Assembly (NCBI RefSeq): GCF_009870125.1
Contig: NC_046679.1
Coordinates: 1,736,001-1,800,000 of the forward strand
Direction of reading: 5' to 3'
Length of the DNA: 64,000 nt
Origin: Drosophila pseudoobscura
Taxonomy: Eukaryota > Arthropoda > Insecta > Diptera > Drosophilidae
In this document: positions 21,591 to 33,337 of the stretch, piece by piece
Layout: each line of letters opens with the position of its first letter
Position numbering within the stretch: the first letter of the stretch is position 1
Program-made: the position numbers and the translations under genes
Notes under the pieces: model-generated
The model's input: the letters and a program-made list of their open reading frames with translations, nothing else
What the model was told of the DNA's origin: nothing
Database searches by the model: none

Positions 21591-24500
21591 ATGGGCAATC
21601 AGCTGGTCGGTATAGCCCCCTCGCAGATTTATGCGGTGGAGCACTATTTTTCGGGCCAGTTTGGCAGCGAAATCACATTCAGCTCCAAGTGAGTATCTGG
21701 AAGATAGAAAAAATCTGCCTATGTTGACAATTTGGTTTCCCGTGCGTAGCATGGGGAGTACACGTTTCTTCAAAGTGGCCAAAGCAAAGACCGAGGAGGG
21801 TTTGATTGTTGTCAAGGTGTTTGTGAAGCATGATCCCACGCTACCGCTGGAGGATCACAAGGAGCGGCTGGAGGGCATCAAGAAGACTCTAACGCTGGCG
21901 AATGCTGTCAATTGCCTGCCCTTTCAACGGGTGGAGGTTTGTCCATCAATCTCAATTACTGAGTGCCTTGCTTATCTGTCAGTTGTTCCACCAGCTCATC
22001 GACAAGGCGGCCTACATAATGCGGGAGTACGTGAAACACAGTCTCTACGATCGGGTGTCCACACGCCCCTTTCTCACAGTTCTCGAGAAGAAGTGGATCA
22101 CCTTTCAGATTCTGTGCGCCCTTAACCAGTGCCACAAGCAAAAGATATGCCACGGCGACATAAAGCTGGAGAACATATTGATCACTTCCTGGAACTGGAT
22201 TTTACTCTCGGACTTCGCTTCGTTCAAGCCCACATATCTGCCGGAAGATAACCCAGCCGATTACACGTACTTCTTTGATACGAGCAGACGGCGCACTTGC
22301 TACATTGCTCCAGAGCGCTTCGTGAAGACCCTGGCATCGGACGATGATGGGAACAATGGCAACATGTCGGTGATCCATACGGACTCCATAATTCGTCTGG
22401 CGCCCAGTTATGCAGGAAATACTCTGCTCCCTGCTATGGACATATTCTCAGCGGGGTAAGTCGATTGACGACCCGAATGGGAGACTCTTATTCATGATGA
22501 TTATACAGCTGCGCCTTGCTGGAACTCTGGACCGAGGGAACTGCTCCCTTTGAGCTGTCCCAGCTGCTGGCCTATAGGCGCGGCGAACGCGATCTTGTGG
22601 AGAAGCATTTGGCAGGGATCGAGAACGAGAGGCTGCGCAATCTGTTGGCCTCCATGATTGATATTCAAGCGTTAAATCGAAAGAGCGCCGAAGACTACTT
22701 AGATCAGGAGCGCGGGCAGCTGTTCCCCGAATACTTCTACTCGTTCCTTCAGTCCTATTTGCAAATGTTCTCTTCGACGCCCATCATGTCGCCGGATGAC
22801 AAGATCCAATGCCTGCACAAGGACATTGGACATTGCATCAAGGTCTTGACCCAAGCACAGGACCTGACGCCCGATGAGGACGAACAGGATGCCGAGCAGG
22901 AGAAGAAGGATCCCACGATGTGCGGCCGTCTGCCGCCAGAGCACGATGGCCTCATATTGATCATTACGGTGGTCACCTCTTGCATTCGGGGTCTGAAGCA
23001 GTCCAACACGAAGATTGCCGCCTTGGAGCTGCTGCAGAAGCTGTCCAAGTACACCACATCGGAAACCATATTGGATCGCATATTGCCCTACATTGTAAGA
23101 ATATTTAAATCTCAAAATTTTCTATACTTCACGTACTTGATTACAGCTGAATCTGGCCCAGAAATCGCCAGCCAAGGTTCAGGTTCAGGCTATCGAGACG
23201 CTGACTGCCTGCCTGAGCATGGTTAAGGACATTCCACGCAGCGATGCCAACGTCTTTCCCGAGTACATTCTACCCTACATCACGGACTTGGCCAGCGAAT
23301 CGAGTGCGGTGATTGTGCGCGTGGCCTTTGCCCGGAACATTGCAGCGCTGGCCAAGAGTGCCGTCTACTTCCTGGAGGAGACGCAGCGCAACGCTCCGAA
23401 TGAGATGCCCACGCCACGCTACGAGGCGGAGCTGAATGCCCTGCATGACATTGTGCGGCAGGCGGTGCTTAGTTTGCTGACGGACTCGCAGCCCATTGTG
23501 AAGCAGACGCTGATGGAGTCGGGCATTTGCGACTTGTGCGCCTTCTTCGGCAAGGAGAAGGCCAACGATGTGATACTATCGCACATCATGACCTTCCTCA
23601 ACGACGAGGACAAGAACCTGCGAGGAGCCTTCTACGACAACATTGCCGGAGTGGCAGGCTACGTGGGCTGGCAGGCCTCGGACATATTGGTGCCGCTGCT
23701 GCAGCAGGGATTCACGGATCGCGAGGAGTTCGTCATTGCCAAGGCCATACGAGCCGTGACCATTCTCATTGAGCTCGGCCACATCAAGAAGCCCGCTGTC
23801 ACGGAGATTGTCAAGGAGACGGCCTGCTATCTCTGCCATCCCAATTTGTGGGTGCGACACGAGATCTGCGGCATGATTGCCACCACGGCACGCAATCTCA
23901 GCGCCATCGATGTGCAGTGCAAGATTATGCCAGCAATTGGCGCCTTCCTCAAGGTGCCGCTCATCCAAGTGGAGAAGGCGCACATTCTGCTGGACTGCGT
24001 GCAGCCCCCCGTACCCAGGCAGATCTTCGACAGTGTGCTGCGCTTTCAGGATATCCATCATTTCCTGGGCGCTCTCGAGGATCGTGCTCGAGTACGCAAG
24101 CAGACAAGACACGGAGCGCTGCCCCAATACGACGACATGGGACAGACGCTGCGGAATGTGAGTGATATTTGAAGATTAGTGTCCAATCTCTATTAATTCC
24201 AACTTTTTTTGAATTTAAGCTCTTTCGACGCCTCACTTCTGAAGGATTAACCGACCTAATTGAGATCCAGCTGCTGGCTGTGAAGCCCTTCTTGATAGCG
24301 CTGAAACACAAGGCCTCACAGGATCTGGACGACACCGCCTCAGGAAATGGACGCATTGTGGTCAGCCGCAAGCAGGTGGCCTGTCATGAATATCCGCTGG
24401 CGGACAAGGCCATCAAAATGCCTGCCGAGAACCGTACGACTAGAAGTCGCCGCATTTCCAGCAGAATATTCACTGATTCCCATACCATTGCAGGATCCAA

Positions 24501-26105
24501 CGAGACCCATGCTCCGGCCATGGTGTCGCCAGCGTCCGATGCCGTGTCCACTCCGCTGGGGGTCGGAGGGATGGCTGGAAGTCCGGCCACTGGAGGTATG
24601 GCGTTGGGCGTGCCACCCACTACTGTCAGTGCAGCCACTTCTTTGGGGGAGTACACGATGCCGGAGCGCAACGGCTGGCTGGAGCGTTCTTCAGAGTGCC
24701 GCAAAGATTTGGAAACGCTGACCCAGAAGATCAAGAGCCGCTATAATGTGCTGGCCATCTCGCAGCGCTGCAGCTACGACAAGCTGGTGACGCCCTATCC
24801 GCCAAACTGGCGTCTCAATGGCACCCTAGTGGCCCATCTGCACGAGCATTCAGAGTCTGTAATCAAGCTGGCTTCACTGCGCCCACATGGCTCACTCTTC
24901 GCCAGTGGCAGCATCGATGGCACCGTGCGGCTGTGGGACTGCAGCAAGCTGAACGGCAACCAAGGCATCAACAAGTCCCGTCAGGTGTACTTTGCCAATA
25001 CCCCGATCTATGCCTTGGCCGCCTGCGATAGCGGACAGTCGCTGGCCGTGGGAGGCAAGGATGGCAGCCTACTGATGATGCGGATCGATCGCAATTCGGC
25101 CAAGATGACGCTGCAGCAAGCTCTGGAGCAGAAGTAAGCATCAGTGTTCAGTGTTATTTGATATTTTCAACAGACTGGATGTCTCCTTCTAGCGAACACA
25201 ACGATGGACCCGTTGTGGACATGCATGCCTACGACCAGGCCACTCAGAGCGTCATCGTGTATGCCACGCTCTATGGCGGCATTGTGGCCTGGGACACGCG
25301 CATGCAGCACAGTGCCTGGCGGCTCCAGAACGAGCTACGGCACGGGGTCATCACCACAATCTGTGCCGATCCCACCGGCTCTTGGCTGGCTACAGGCACC
25401 AGCGGCGGCAAGCATATCTGTTGGGATTTGCGATTCCGTTTGCCCATTGCAGAGATAAAGCACCCGGCAGACTCGTGGATCCGAAAGGTGGCCTGCCATC
25501 CCACAGAGCCGTCATATCTGATCTCAGCCTCGCAGTCGAATAACGAGGTGTCCGTGTGGAACATCGAGACGGGTCAACGACAGACGGTCCTGTGGGCCAG
25601 TCCCGCCCCCGTGCTCACCAACACCAGTCTAAATGATCCGGCCACAACGTGCGGCATTCTCAGCGGAGTTGTGGATGGAGCGCCTTTCATTCTGACAGGA
25701 AGCTCGGATCAGCGCATCCGGTACTGGGACATTGCATCGCCAAAGAACTCTTCGCTCAAGGTGCCAGCGGCCAATGATAACCTCACGGATGTGGCATTCA
25801 ACTACAGGCAAGTGACCAGAATTAATGCTTTCTTATAAGGTAATTGTTTTATTTTAATCTTTTTACGATTCTTCAGTGCCCGCCTGATTGACGGCAGCCA
25901 GGTGATTGAAGAGCAAGTCATTTCCATGGGCACCGGCGATTCCCAACAACTTCGAACTTCGACGGAGGAGAATCCCCGATCCGGGCCAGACATGCCCACG
26001 GCTAGCCATCGGGACGCCATCACCGACCTACTCATGTGTAAGGACAAGGGCCAAATCTACATAGCGTCGGCATCGCGCGACGGTGTCATCAAGCTGTGGA
26101 AGTAA
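21591..26105 (+). CDS. Vps15: Vps15, regulatory kinase-like subunit of Vps34 PI3-kinase
   Basis: Exons 21591-21688, 21750-21936, 21995-22455, 22509-23094, 23147-24157, 24220-25133, 25193-25807 and 25877-26105 give 1366 residues. It starts [13 protein letters not shown], a myristoylation-type N-terminus. The kinase-like domain has HGD at 148-150 and DFA instead of DFG at 168-170, as in human PIK3R4. HEAT repeats fill the middle and WD40 repeats the C-terminus ([10 protein letters not shown], final GVIKLWK). Vps15 anchors and activates Vps34 on endosomal and autophagic membranes. The exon 3 acceptor was chosen because it restores the family spacing after PFQRVE. Intron 7 uses a GC donor (25808-25809). 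A poly(A) signal lies at 26148-26153. Confidence 0.96.
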
Positions 26106-27124
26106 ACGCCTGCTTATAGTATTTAATTATTCAACTGTGATTAGCCTAATAAACTGCAATACGTGTATCCACCAATACGTTTAATTCCAATTATTCAAAT
26201 ACGTATGTATGTCTTTCATTTTGAATTTAAAATATATCTCATTGAAAGCCGTTAAACAACAAAAGAATGCCAGTACGTATACTCAGAAAAGTAGTTAAAT
26301 AATATACACCAAAATATGGACATTTATTGATATCGTGACCAGTCCTATTCAAGATCACTTACAAATTTCTACGAACCGCCGCTTTACCACCCTGGCCTAT
26401 CGTTCACAGCTAGCTCACCGGGAAGTCAGGGGTGTTTCCGACCCGATAGACCAGGAGACGGATGAACAAAAACAAACAAATCTTACAAAAAACAAAACCA
26501 GCCCATTGACCGGACTTGTCCTCGTTGGGACTCTCGTCAGCGGGGATACTTGATGTTTTTATCCCTAGCGTGGTCCCTCCCTTTCAATTTCACCACTTTT
26601 CAATTTCGCGCGCTGTCTTTTCATATTCAGAGTCCCGCTCGTCTTCCCGATCTCGTCCCGTCTCCTTCTCTCCCACGCAACTCTGTCACTGCACACCAGT
26701 ATCCACAACAGATGCCGCTCTCTTTTCCTTCTCCAGCCCTGACTATCGGCTCTCTCCAAGACCGCCCATAACAAAATATATTGTCAACCAAAAATATATA
26801 TCGATATATACATCTCTGCAACCCTACCAGAAGCGTCTTTCTTGTCTGGCGCTGTTTTTCGATTTTCTCGTATTCTTTATCTTTTCAAGCGCCGTTATGA
26901 TCATAGTGGGCCAAGCGTCCTACTCCCGGTGAAAAAACTTTATTAGTGAGTTTGTGTGCCAGCGACGCCTTGAAAACAACAAGAAATCAAATCGTCGTAA
27001 GTAAGCAAACTCGAAACAGTATCTGAAACGTGCCAAGGACCGATCAACGCCACTAATAACAGCGCTAAGCGAGAATCTGCTGGAGGACTAAAAGTGACAA
27101 CAACAAAACACAGGCTTTTACAAA
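26106..27124. promoter_or_regulatory. Vps15 3' flank and Cyclin B3 upstream region
   Basis: Contains the Vps15 poly(A) signal AATAAA (26148-26153) and then the 5' flank and probably 5' UTR of Cyclin B3. A palindromic DRE (TATCGATA) sits at 26799-26806, about 320 bp before the Cyclin B3 start, as expected for a replication or cell-cycle gene under DREF. No other gene is supported. Confidence 0.5.
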
Positions 27125-28855
27125 ATGGCGCCCACAAAGGCAACCCGGGCCACCGTGACCACTCAGGCCGCCATGAACTCGCTCCTCACCATGGGGGTCA
27201 CAGGCGCACGCAAGGGTCTGAGCCGTCGGGCCGCCAACAACAACAACAATTGCAACATTGACCCCAACGTGGAGAACATGCAGACGCGGGGCAAGCGCAA
27301 GGCCGACAACAGTCCGATCAAGAATGAAAAGATCAAACGCTCTGCCCTGGGCAACCTTACCAACAATGTAAAGATCATGACGCTGCATCAGGGCGAGGAG
27401 GATGCCAACCAGCAGCTGGGGCCCAAGAAGCCCACGGTCCAGCAGTTGCAGGCCCTGCTAGATGCTAAGAACAATGACAACCTGAGTGTAAATGCGTTTG
27501 CCACCAACAAAATCATGACTCGCGCCTCAACCAAGACAGACGATTCGGTGGAGAACTGCCACAAGGTGTTGGACAAAATCGAGGAGGCTCTGGCTCGCCC
27601 CAAGCCGCGTCCGAAGGCAGTGCCTAGCAAGAAGACCGTTCTAGCGGAGGTCCCCAATCCCAACCAAGTCCAGATTCCCGTCTTGCCGCCGCCCATGCAG
27701 AGTCTGGCCGCTCCCCAAGCCCAGGCTCAAGGAATGGCCATCAAGCCGGTGCGTCGCATTTCCAACGACTTTAACAAGACTGAGGATAGCTTATATATGT
27801 CAGCCCTGGAGGATGTCTCCACCTGCGGCGACTCTTTGCGGCTCTCGGGCAACTTTGAGGCGGCGCGTCGTCGCTCTGCCAAATTCCAACAAAAGACTGA
27901 ACAGCCCCTTGTGGAGGCTGCAAAAGCAGCTGCCGCTGCTGCTTTGGCGCCGGTGGTTCCGCTGCGGCCCGTCCCCCACGACGTGGAGGACTTTGACCAG
28001 AAGAACTGGGACGACCCCTTCCAGGTCTCGCACTACGCCATGGACATCTTCAACTATCTGAAGACACGCGAGCCGGAGTTCCCCATTGAGGACTACATGC
28101 CAAAACAGATCCACCTGACCACGTGGATGCGGACCCTGCTGGTTGACTGGATGGTCGAGGTGCAGGAGACGTTCGAACTCAACCACGAGACCCTCTATTT
28201 GGCTGTAAAGATCGTGGACCTCTATCTGTGCCGCGAAGTGATCAACAAGGAGAAGCTACAGCTTCTGGGGGCCTCTGCCTTCTTCATTGCCTGCAAGTAC
28301 GACGAGCGCCAGCCGCCCCTGATCGAGGACTTTCTGTACATTTGCGACGGGGCCTACAACCACGACGAGCTGGTCAAAATGGAACGCGAAACGCTGCGCA
28401 TCATCAACTACGATCTGGGAATTCCTCTGTCCTACCGCTTCTTGCGCCGCTACGCTCGCTGTGCCAAGGTCCAGATGCCCACTCTAACGCTGGCTCGCTA
28501 CATCCTGGAGCTGTCGCTGATGGACTATGCAACAATTGGGTTCAGCGACTCGCAGATGGCATCGGCCGCCCTCTACATGGCCCTGCGCATGCACGCCGGC
28601 GTCGCTAACCTGGAGCAACAGACCTGGACCTCGACTCTGGTCCACTACACGGGCTTCCAGCTGGCGGACTTTGCAGAGATCGTGCCCGTCCTGAATGCCG
28701 GACTCCATCGCAAGCCGCGGGCCACCATCAAGACGATACGTAACAAGTACTCGCACAAGATATTCCACGAGGTGGCCAAGGTGCCCCTGCTCAGCAACCA
28801 GGAGCTCTTCCAGAACAACCTCGATGTGGAATTGAACGCGAGCAATCTGTCGTAG
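27125..28855 (+). CDS. CycB3: Cyclin B3
   Basis: A single open exon encodes 576 residues, close to the known fly CycB3 length (about 575). A destruction box lies at 72-80 (RSALGNLTN) after basic, nuclear-localisation-like stretches. The N-terminal half is low complexity. The cyclin box begins near residue 300 with the B-type signature around HLTTWMRTLLVDWMVEVQE and continues through the second cyclin fold (SYRFLRRYARC). Cyclin B3 binds Cdk1, is nuclear, and promotes anaphase and female meiosis. I first considered Cyclin A, but the sequence does not match fly CycA. A 3' UTR with a poly(A) signal at 29324-29329 follows. Confidence 0.95.
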   Translation: MAPTKATRATVTTQAAMNSLLTMGVTGARKGLSRRAANNNNNCNIDPNVENMQTRGKRKADNSPIKNEKIKRSALGNLTNNVKIMTLHQGEEDANQQLGPKKPTVQQLQALLDAKNNDNLSVNAFATNKIMTRASTKTDDSVENCHKVLDKIEEALARPKPRPKAVPSKKTVLAEVPNPNQVQIPVLPPPMQSLAAPQAQAQGMAIKPVRRISNDFNKTEDSLYMSALEDVSTCGDSLRLSGNFEAARRRSAKFQQKTEQPLVEAAKAAAAAALAPVVPLRPVPHDVEDFDQKNWDDPFQVSHYAMDIFNYLKTREPEFPIEDYMPKQIHLTTWMRTLLVDWMVEVQETFELNHETLYLAVKIVDLYLCREVINKEKLQLLGASAFFIACKYDERQPPLIEDFLYICDGAYNHDELVKMERETLRIINYDLGIPLSYRFLRRYARCAKVQMPTLTLARYILELSLMDYATIGFSDSQMASAALYMALRMHAGVANLEQQTWTSTLVHYTGFQLADFAEIVPVLNAGLHRKPRATIKTIRNKYSHKIFHEVAKVPLLSNQELFQNNLDVELNASNLS

Positions 28856-30989
28856 GACGTAGGACCTCAAACACTAGCCAAATTAATAACGAGCAGCACC
28901 ATTATACGCTTCAGTTAGGCTCTAAGACGCTTCAGCCCCAAAAAAAAAAAACAACAGCAAAACCCACCTCGGAAAAAAGACTACAACGGAACCACCCTCC
29001 CCCCCTTCCTTTGACCCCATCTCTGTCCAATGTCCCTCCCCCATTCCCTGTCCCTGGCCCATTCTCACAAAAGATTATATATTTTATTTAATTATTATTG
29101 TGACCTTTGCATTTATAATCATGTGTTTGTTCGCATTGCATTAATAAGATGTAAGGAGCGCTCTCTGTTTAAATTATGTTTTACTGTTCAGTTTATTTTT
29201 TATATACTCTATCTATCTTATTATCAGACCTATTTCATCCCATTAGTCATCAGTGATCAGTTCCAACAGCTCTACTGCAAAACGTAACAAATTATTTTAT
29301 GATGTAAGATATTTCCAGCATTTAATAAATCTATATCGTAAGCCACCAAAGCAGACATGGATCGCCATTTGAGTTATGTATTCCCAGGACAGCTCTACTA
29401 ACAACTAACAGAGGCACGTGTGTCCTGTACAACCTGGAAACGCACCGCGGACCGCGCACCGCGCACCGCTAACAGAACCATCAACCCTCATCGCATCCTA
29501 CTATGTGTATTCTTATGTATATGTTGTTAATGCTGTCGTTTTTTGTTAAGCCATTCATGGACTCGCGGCCACCCCCTCCCATAACCACCACTACGCCACT
29601 CCATGTATGATGACGTTGCATTCTGCCATTGGCATTGTCCAAATAACTAGTTATGTATGTATCGCACTCCATGTTATGTATGTACCCCAGAATACCAATA
29701 AACATTTACCACATATGTGTCCGTTCGAATAATAACCAACTAAATGTGTCCCAAATGCGGGTGGTAATAGATCAATCTCGGAAGATAAATATGATACATA
29801 CATATATGAGAGCATGGAAAGAGACGACAAGTACTCAAACTTAAATGTGGAGATGCTTGATTCTGGCGGAATGTCTATGGTACGCACAATCTCTTCTAAT
29901 ATTTTCTTTAAAGCCAAACTAAATTATGTCCTTTCTATTGTTTCCATTGATCAGCTGAGATCTCTTCAATACCTCCAGCTGAAAGCAGAAAGATCTTCAA
30001 TTAGGGGTGAGTGCACAATCTTCCATGCTCTATTCCATTTCTCAGCTATGTAATTTTGTATCCCTTAGATCTTCCAGCCATGAACACGAACAGCTGATGG
30101 CAGCGGCAAGGGACATTAAACTCTCTCTAGAAATAGGTTCGGTTCGATCTGTAACAGGTAAAACTATTGCCCATCCCATAATCTATGTTCGACTGTCTCT
30201 TTGTTTGTGTGAGTTCTACTCTCAGTTCTGGTTTCCTTGGGTTCTCTGATTTTGGCGCGGTCGTCTGTCATTTTAGCGCCAAAATTTGTTAAGGATTTGC
30301 GCGGCAGGCTGCGCATGCGCCGCAAGACATCACGGTCGGAGGGTTCTTGGTTCTTGGTTCTCGGTTCTCGGTCCTTGTTTCCCGTTCCAGTCCCAATCCG
30401 CTGCACACATAACCGATTTCTGTCGCTGCAATTGAGACGAGACTGAAAAGGGCACCACCGTCGTTCTGTCTGTCTTGTCGATCTGTCTGGCATGTCCCTC
30501 AGTGTTTGCCTCTGACGTTGATTTTCTACCACCTTTCTTGGTCCTACGGCTGCGGCTGCTTCTTGCCTTTGTGCCCCGCTCCCTTTTTGGCAGCCTGCTC
30601 GTCAGGTAGCTTCGCTCCCTGTTCCTGTTCCATTGTGTCCTCTCGCAAGAAATAACTAAAATGTGTTGTGTGCATGGATACAACAACTCGTGTATGTATG
30701 TACATACTATATATGTCCATCGAGAGATGAATGCATGTTGCTTTCTTTCTTTCCGGTTCGGCCGCTACGGACCTGGACCTGATTGCCTCTCGGTCGTCCG
30801 CCTGAAGGTGCAACTGGGAACAGGCCAACATTGCTAATTACTTTGGTTGGCTATTGGGTTGGGTGCTGGGTGTGCAAAAATCACGTTTATTCAGAGACAG
30901 ACAGAACAGCTGCTCTTTGCCTCAGAGGGTGTTGCGGCTGGAATCCAACTTATGACTACGCCTCTCCTCCAGATGGGAGGACTTTTATT
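28856..30989. other. Cyclin B3 3' region and intergenic DNA with small tandem repeats
   Basis: Poly(A) signals are at 29324-29329 and about 29695. A GC-rich short repeat (CGCACCGCGGAC-like) lies at about 29444-29470, and a run of about five GGTTCT-type hexamers at about 30343-30375. The predicted small frames here have no coding character. No RNA gene was recognised. Confidence 0.5.
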
Positions 30990-31976
30990 TCAAAAGGCCG
31001 GTGAATTGAAGGCGCCATTGTAGCCGCCCCCATAGCCGCTGCCATACCCGAAGGCATTGTGGTTGTTCAGGACATCAAAGGATCCCTTGTGGACGCCATC
31101 CTCATTGTACTCGGTGTTCATGGAGAACCTGTGGTCCCAGTGCTCCGGATCTTGAGCATCGTGCGTCGGATATCGGCTGTGGTGCCTGCTGCTCTTCTGT
31201 GGGTAAGAAGGAGCTGTAGCACCAGCTCCAGCTGGAGGAGCTGCCCCAGGGTGCACAATCACTGGAGGAGCTCCTGGTGCGTAGCCAGGATATGCCCCAG
31301 GCTGCGAATAGCCGGGGAATTGGGGTAAATAAACTCCAGGATAGGCGTAGCTGGGATACCCTGCGGGATAGGCCCCTGGAGCGGCCGGCTGCGGAAAAGA
31401 ACCTACTCCTGGCTGTGGATAGGACGGCACTCCTGGCTGTGGGTATGAGCCTACTCCTGGCTGTGGATATGAGCCTGCTCTTGGCTGTGTATAGTACGGA
31501 CCTGGAGCGGCGGCACCCCCTGACTGATGGGCTGCATTTCCAGTAGGAAAATGAACGGGAGGCTGAGGAGGACCTGTGGTCGGGTACCCAGGAGGTGGAT
31601 AAATTCCTGGCGGAAGCTCTTGACCAGGGTGAGCAGCTGGCAAAGGCGGAGACTGCGATCCAACATAGCCGATCAAATTGGAGCCTCCTACTCTCGAAGA
31701 GGTTCCGCCTTGCTCGTGACCATGTGGATCATCGATGCCGGGGCCGCCATAGGTTGTTCCCGGCTGAACGCTATCGGGATACAGATGCGAGTTGAGATTC
31801 GCCCGCTGGTGGTGGCGACTGCTGCGGATGCCTCCAGTCAGCGTGGAAGCCAGGTTGAAGTTGGTCTCCTCCTCCTCGCGGCTCTCGTCGCGACTGAACT
31901 GCGAGGCTTGACTGCCGACAGTCAGGATCAGGGCCACAGTCAGGGCAGCGAATGCGATTCCACTCCTCCAGGCCAT
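30990..31976 (-). CDS. Secreted Pro/Gly/Tyr-rich protein
   Basis: Single exon, 328 residues. The start MAWRSGIAFAALTVALILTVGSQASQ is a signal peptide. A long Pro/Gly-rich centre contains about five near-copies of a YPQPGVGS-type octamer (about 31390-31500) and further Pro-Gly-Tyr repeats. The C-terminus (EHWDHRFSMNTEYNEDGVH, then GSFDVLNNHNAFGYGSGYGGGYNGAF) is not low complexity at its start and looks like the conserved part. No Cys-rich domain and no chitin-binding RR consensus. Likely an extracellular matrix, cuticle-associated or secretory-gland protein; function unknown. Confidence 0.8.
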   Translation of the reverse strand: MAWRSGIAFAALTVALILTVGSQASQFSRDESREEEETNFNLASTLTGGIRSSRHHQRANLNSHLYPDSVQPGTTYGGPGIDDPHGHEQGGTSSRVGGSNLIGYVGSQSPPLPAAHPGQELPPGIYPPPGYPTTGPPQPPVHFPTGNAAHQSGGAAAPGPYYTQPRAGSYPQPGVGSYPQPGVPSYPQPGVGSFPQPAAPGAYPAGYPSYAYPGVYLPQFPGYSQPGAYPGYAPGAPPVIVHPGAAPPAGAGATAPSYPQKSSRHHSRYPTHDAQDPEHWDHRFSMNTEYNEDGVHKGSFDVLNNHNAFGYGSGYGGGYNGAFNSPAF

Positions 31977-32508
31977 AATGTCACGGCAAGACTAAGCCGC
32001 CAAAGCTCTTGACGCGTGTTTTTGAAGCGCAAAAAGAAGACCAAATGCGCGCTCAGCCGAGTTCGTGTTTGGGGTTATCAATGGGCTTGGGGGGCTCAAT
32101 GGCCTGATAAGAGTGCTCATCATTGAGTGTTTTTTAAAGCTGGATGAGAGGAGTAGAATGAAAGATTCTTGGAAACGATTGAGGGTCTAAACATTGCTTG
32201 TGAAATCCCCAAATCGAGTCTTTCAAAGCGTAGATCTTTAAACGAAAGAAGACCTACATATGTTAATTTGCAATCGATTGAGCCACACATTAATGGGGAT
32301 ATTCCCAAACATTTGTGATATTCCATCACAGCATAGATCACAAACTGATCGGATCGTCTTTATACAAAGGGAGAGCTTTCTCAGACGACCTTGTTTACTG
32401 CTTAGACACCCAGAGGAATCAGCATTGCTATATGTACGAGTACATACTCGGAGATCGTCCAAGGTTCTTTTACTCCACTCAGGCTGCTTATCGCCCTCTG
32501 GCGCAGTC
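31977..32508. other. Intergenic spacer between divergent secreted-protein genes
   Basis: Five hundred and thirty bases between the minus-strand Pro-rich gene and the TATA box at 32509. It presumably holds the regulatory sequence for both. No gene or recognisable repeat seen. Confidence 0.4.
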
Positions 32509-32516
32509 TATAAAAG
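32509..32516 (+). promoter_or_regulatory. TATA box
   Basis: TATAAAAG lies 56 bp before the ATG of the secreted protein at 32565. Spacing fits a short 5' UTR of about 25 nt. TATA promoters are typical of tissue-specific secretory genes, in contrast to the DRE/Motif 1 promoters of housekeeping genes in this window. Confidence 0.7.
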
Positions 32517-32564
32517 ATCGCGGAGAAGCCAGAGAAGATCGCAAATTGTACTGCGCATTCAAAG

Positions 32565-33038
32565 ATGCAGCTGGACGCGAGACTGTCTCTATCTATTGTC
32601 GTTCTACTCCTCGTGGGGCGAACCACAGCACGACCCACTTTCGACAAGATTGCCGGGGCTCTGATCGATGCGCTGGATGATCGGCCACAGTACTACCCAC
32701 CACCCCCAAGAGCAGGACACGCCTACGGACCAGGTCCCCTCATCCACGAGGGCTACGATCAGGGCTACGACTACTACTACGGAGGAGGATATGGCTACGG
32801 CTACCAGCAGGGGCCTCCGCTACCGCCGCCACCGCCACCAGGAGCTTATAGCTACTATCCGCCCCCCCAGCGAGTGGTTCCGTCTTCGGGCTACTATCCT
32901 CACAGGGCACAGGAGCCCTACGGCCATGCCCATGGGCACCAACCCAGAGATCAGGGCTACAGCCAGGGATATGGAAGGTCGATCGGATCAACTGGAACAC
33001 CTGGATCCACTGGCGGCTACAAGCAGCGGGGTTACTAG
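32565..33038 (+). CDS. Secreted Tyr/Gly/Pro-rich small protein
   Basis: Single exon, 157 residues. The signal peptide is MQLDARLSLSIVVLLLVGRTTA. A short non-repetitive stretch follows (PTFDKIAGALIDALDD), then Tyr/Gly/Pro-rich sequence with a run of eight prolines in the middle and His/Gln/Gly-rich sequence at the end. Preceded by a TATA box at 32509-32516. Low-complexity composition resembles insect cuticle, chorion or gland-secreted proteins. The exact family is not recognised. Confidence 0.75.
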   Translation: MQLDARLSLSIVVLLLVGRTTARPTFDKIAGALIDALDDRPQYYPPPPRAGHAYGPGPLIHEGYDQGYDYYYGGGYGYGYQQGPPLPPPPPPGAYSYYPPPQRVVPSSGYYPHRAQEPYGHAHGHQPRDQGYSQGYGRSIGSTGTPGSTGGYKQRGY

Positions 33039-33337
33039 CGTTCACCTGTAATATCACTTTCCCACCCGTCATCCCAATCATCTTTCCATCTCTCCATATG
33101 TTTATCAATGTGTAATTTATTAAATTAAAATTCGTGAATCTTCGTCAATAGTCAGAGGCTGAGTCTTTGTTCACGGGCTCCCGAACCTGTTTACAGATCA
33201 CCGATCACCGATCGCACATCGCACAAAGACGATCTTGAGCCCCGTTGGAAGCCCTGCTGCTCTGAGAGTTGCATAATTACGCCTATAAATATTCAACAAT
33301 TGTAAATGTTCTACTGAAGAATCTCCCCCACCGATCC

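Noticed and set aside
27125-28855. Cyclin A
   Set aside because: The N-terminus and cyclin box do not match fly Cyclin A; length, destruction box and sequence fit Cyclin B3.
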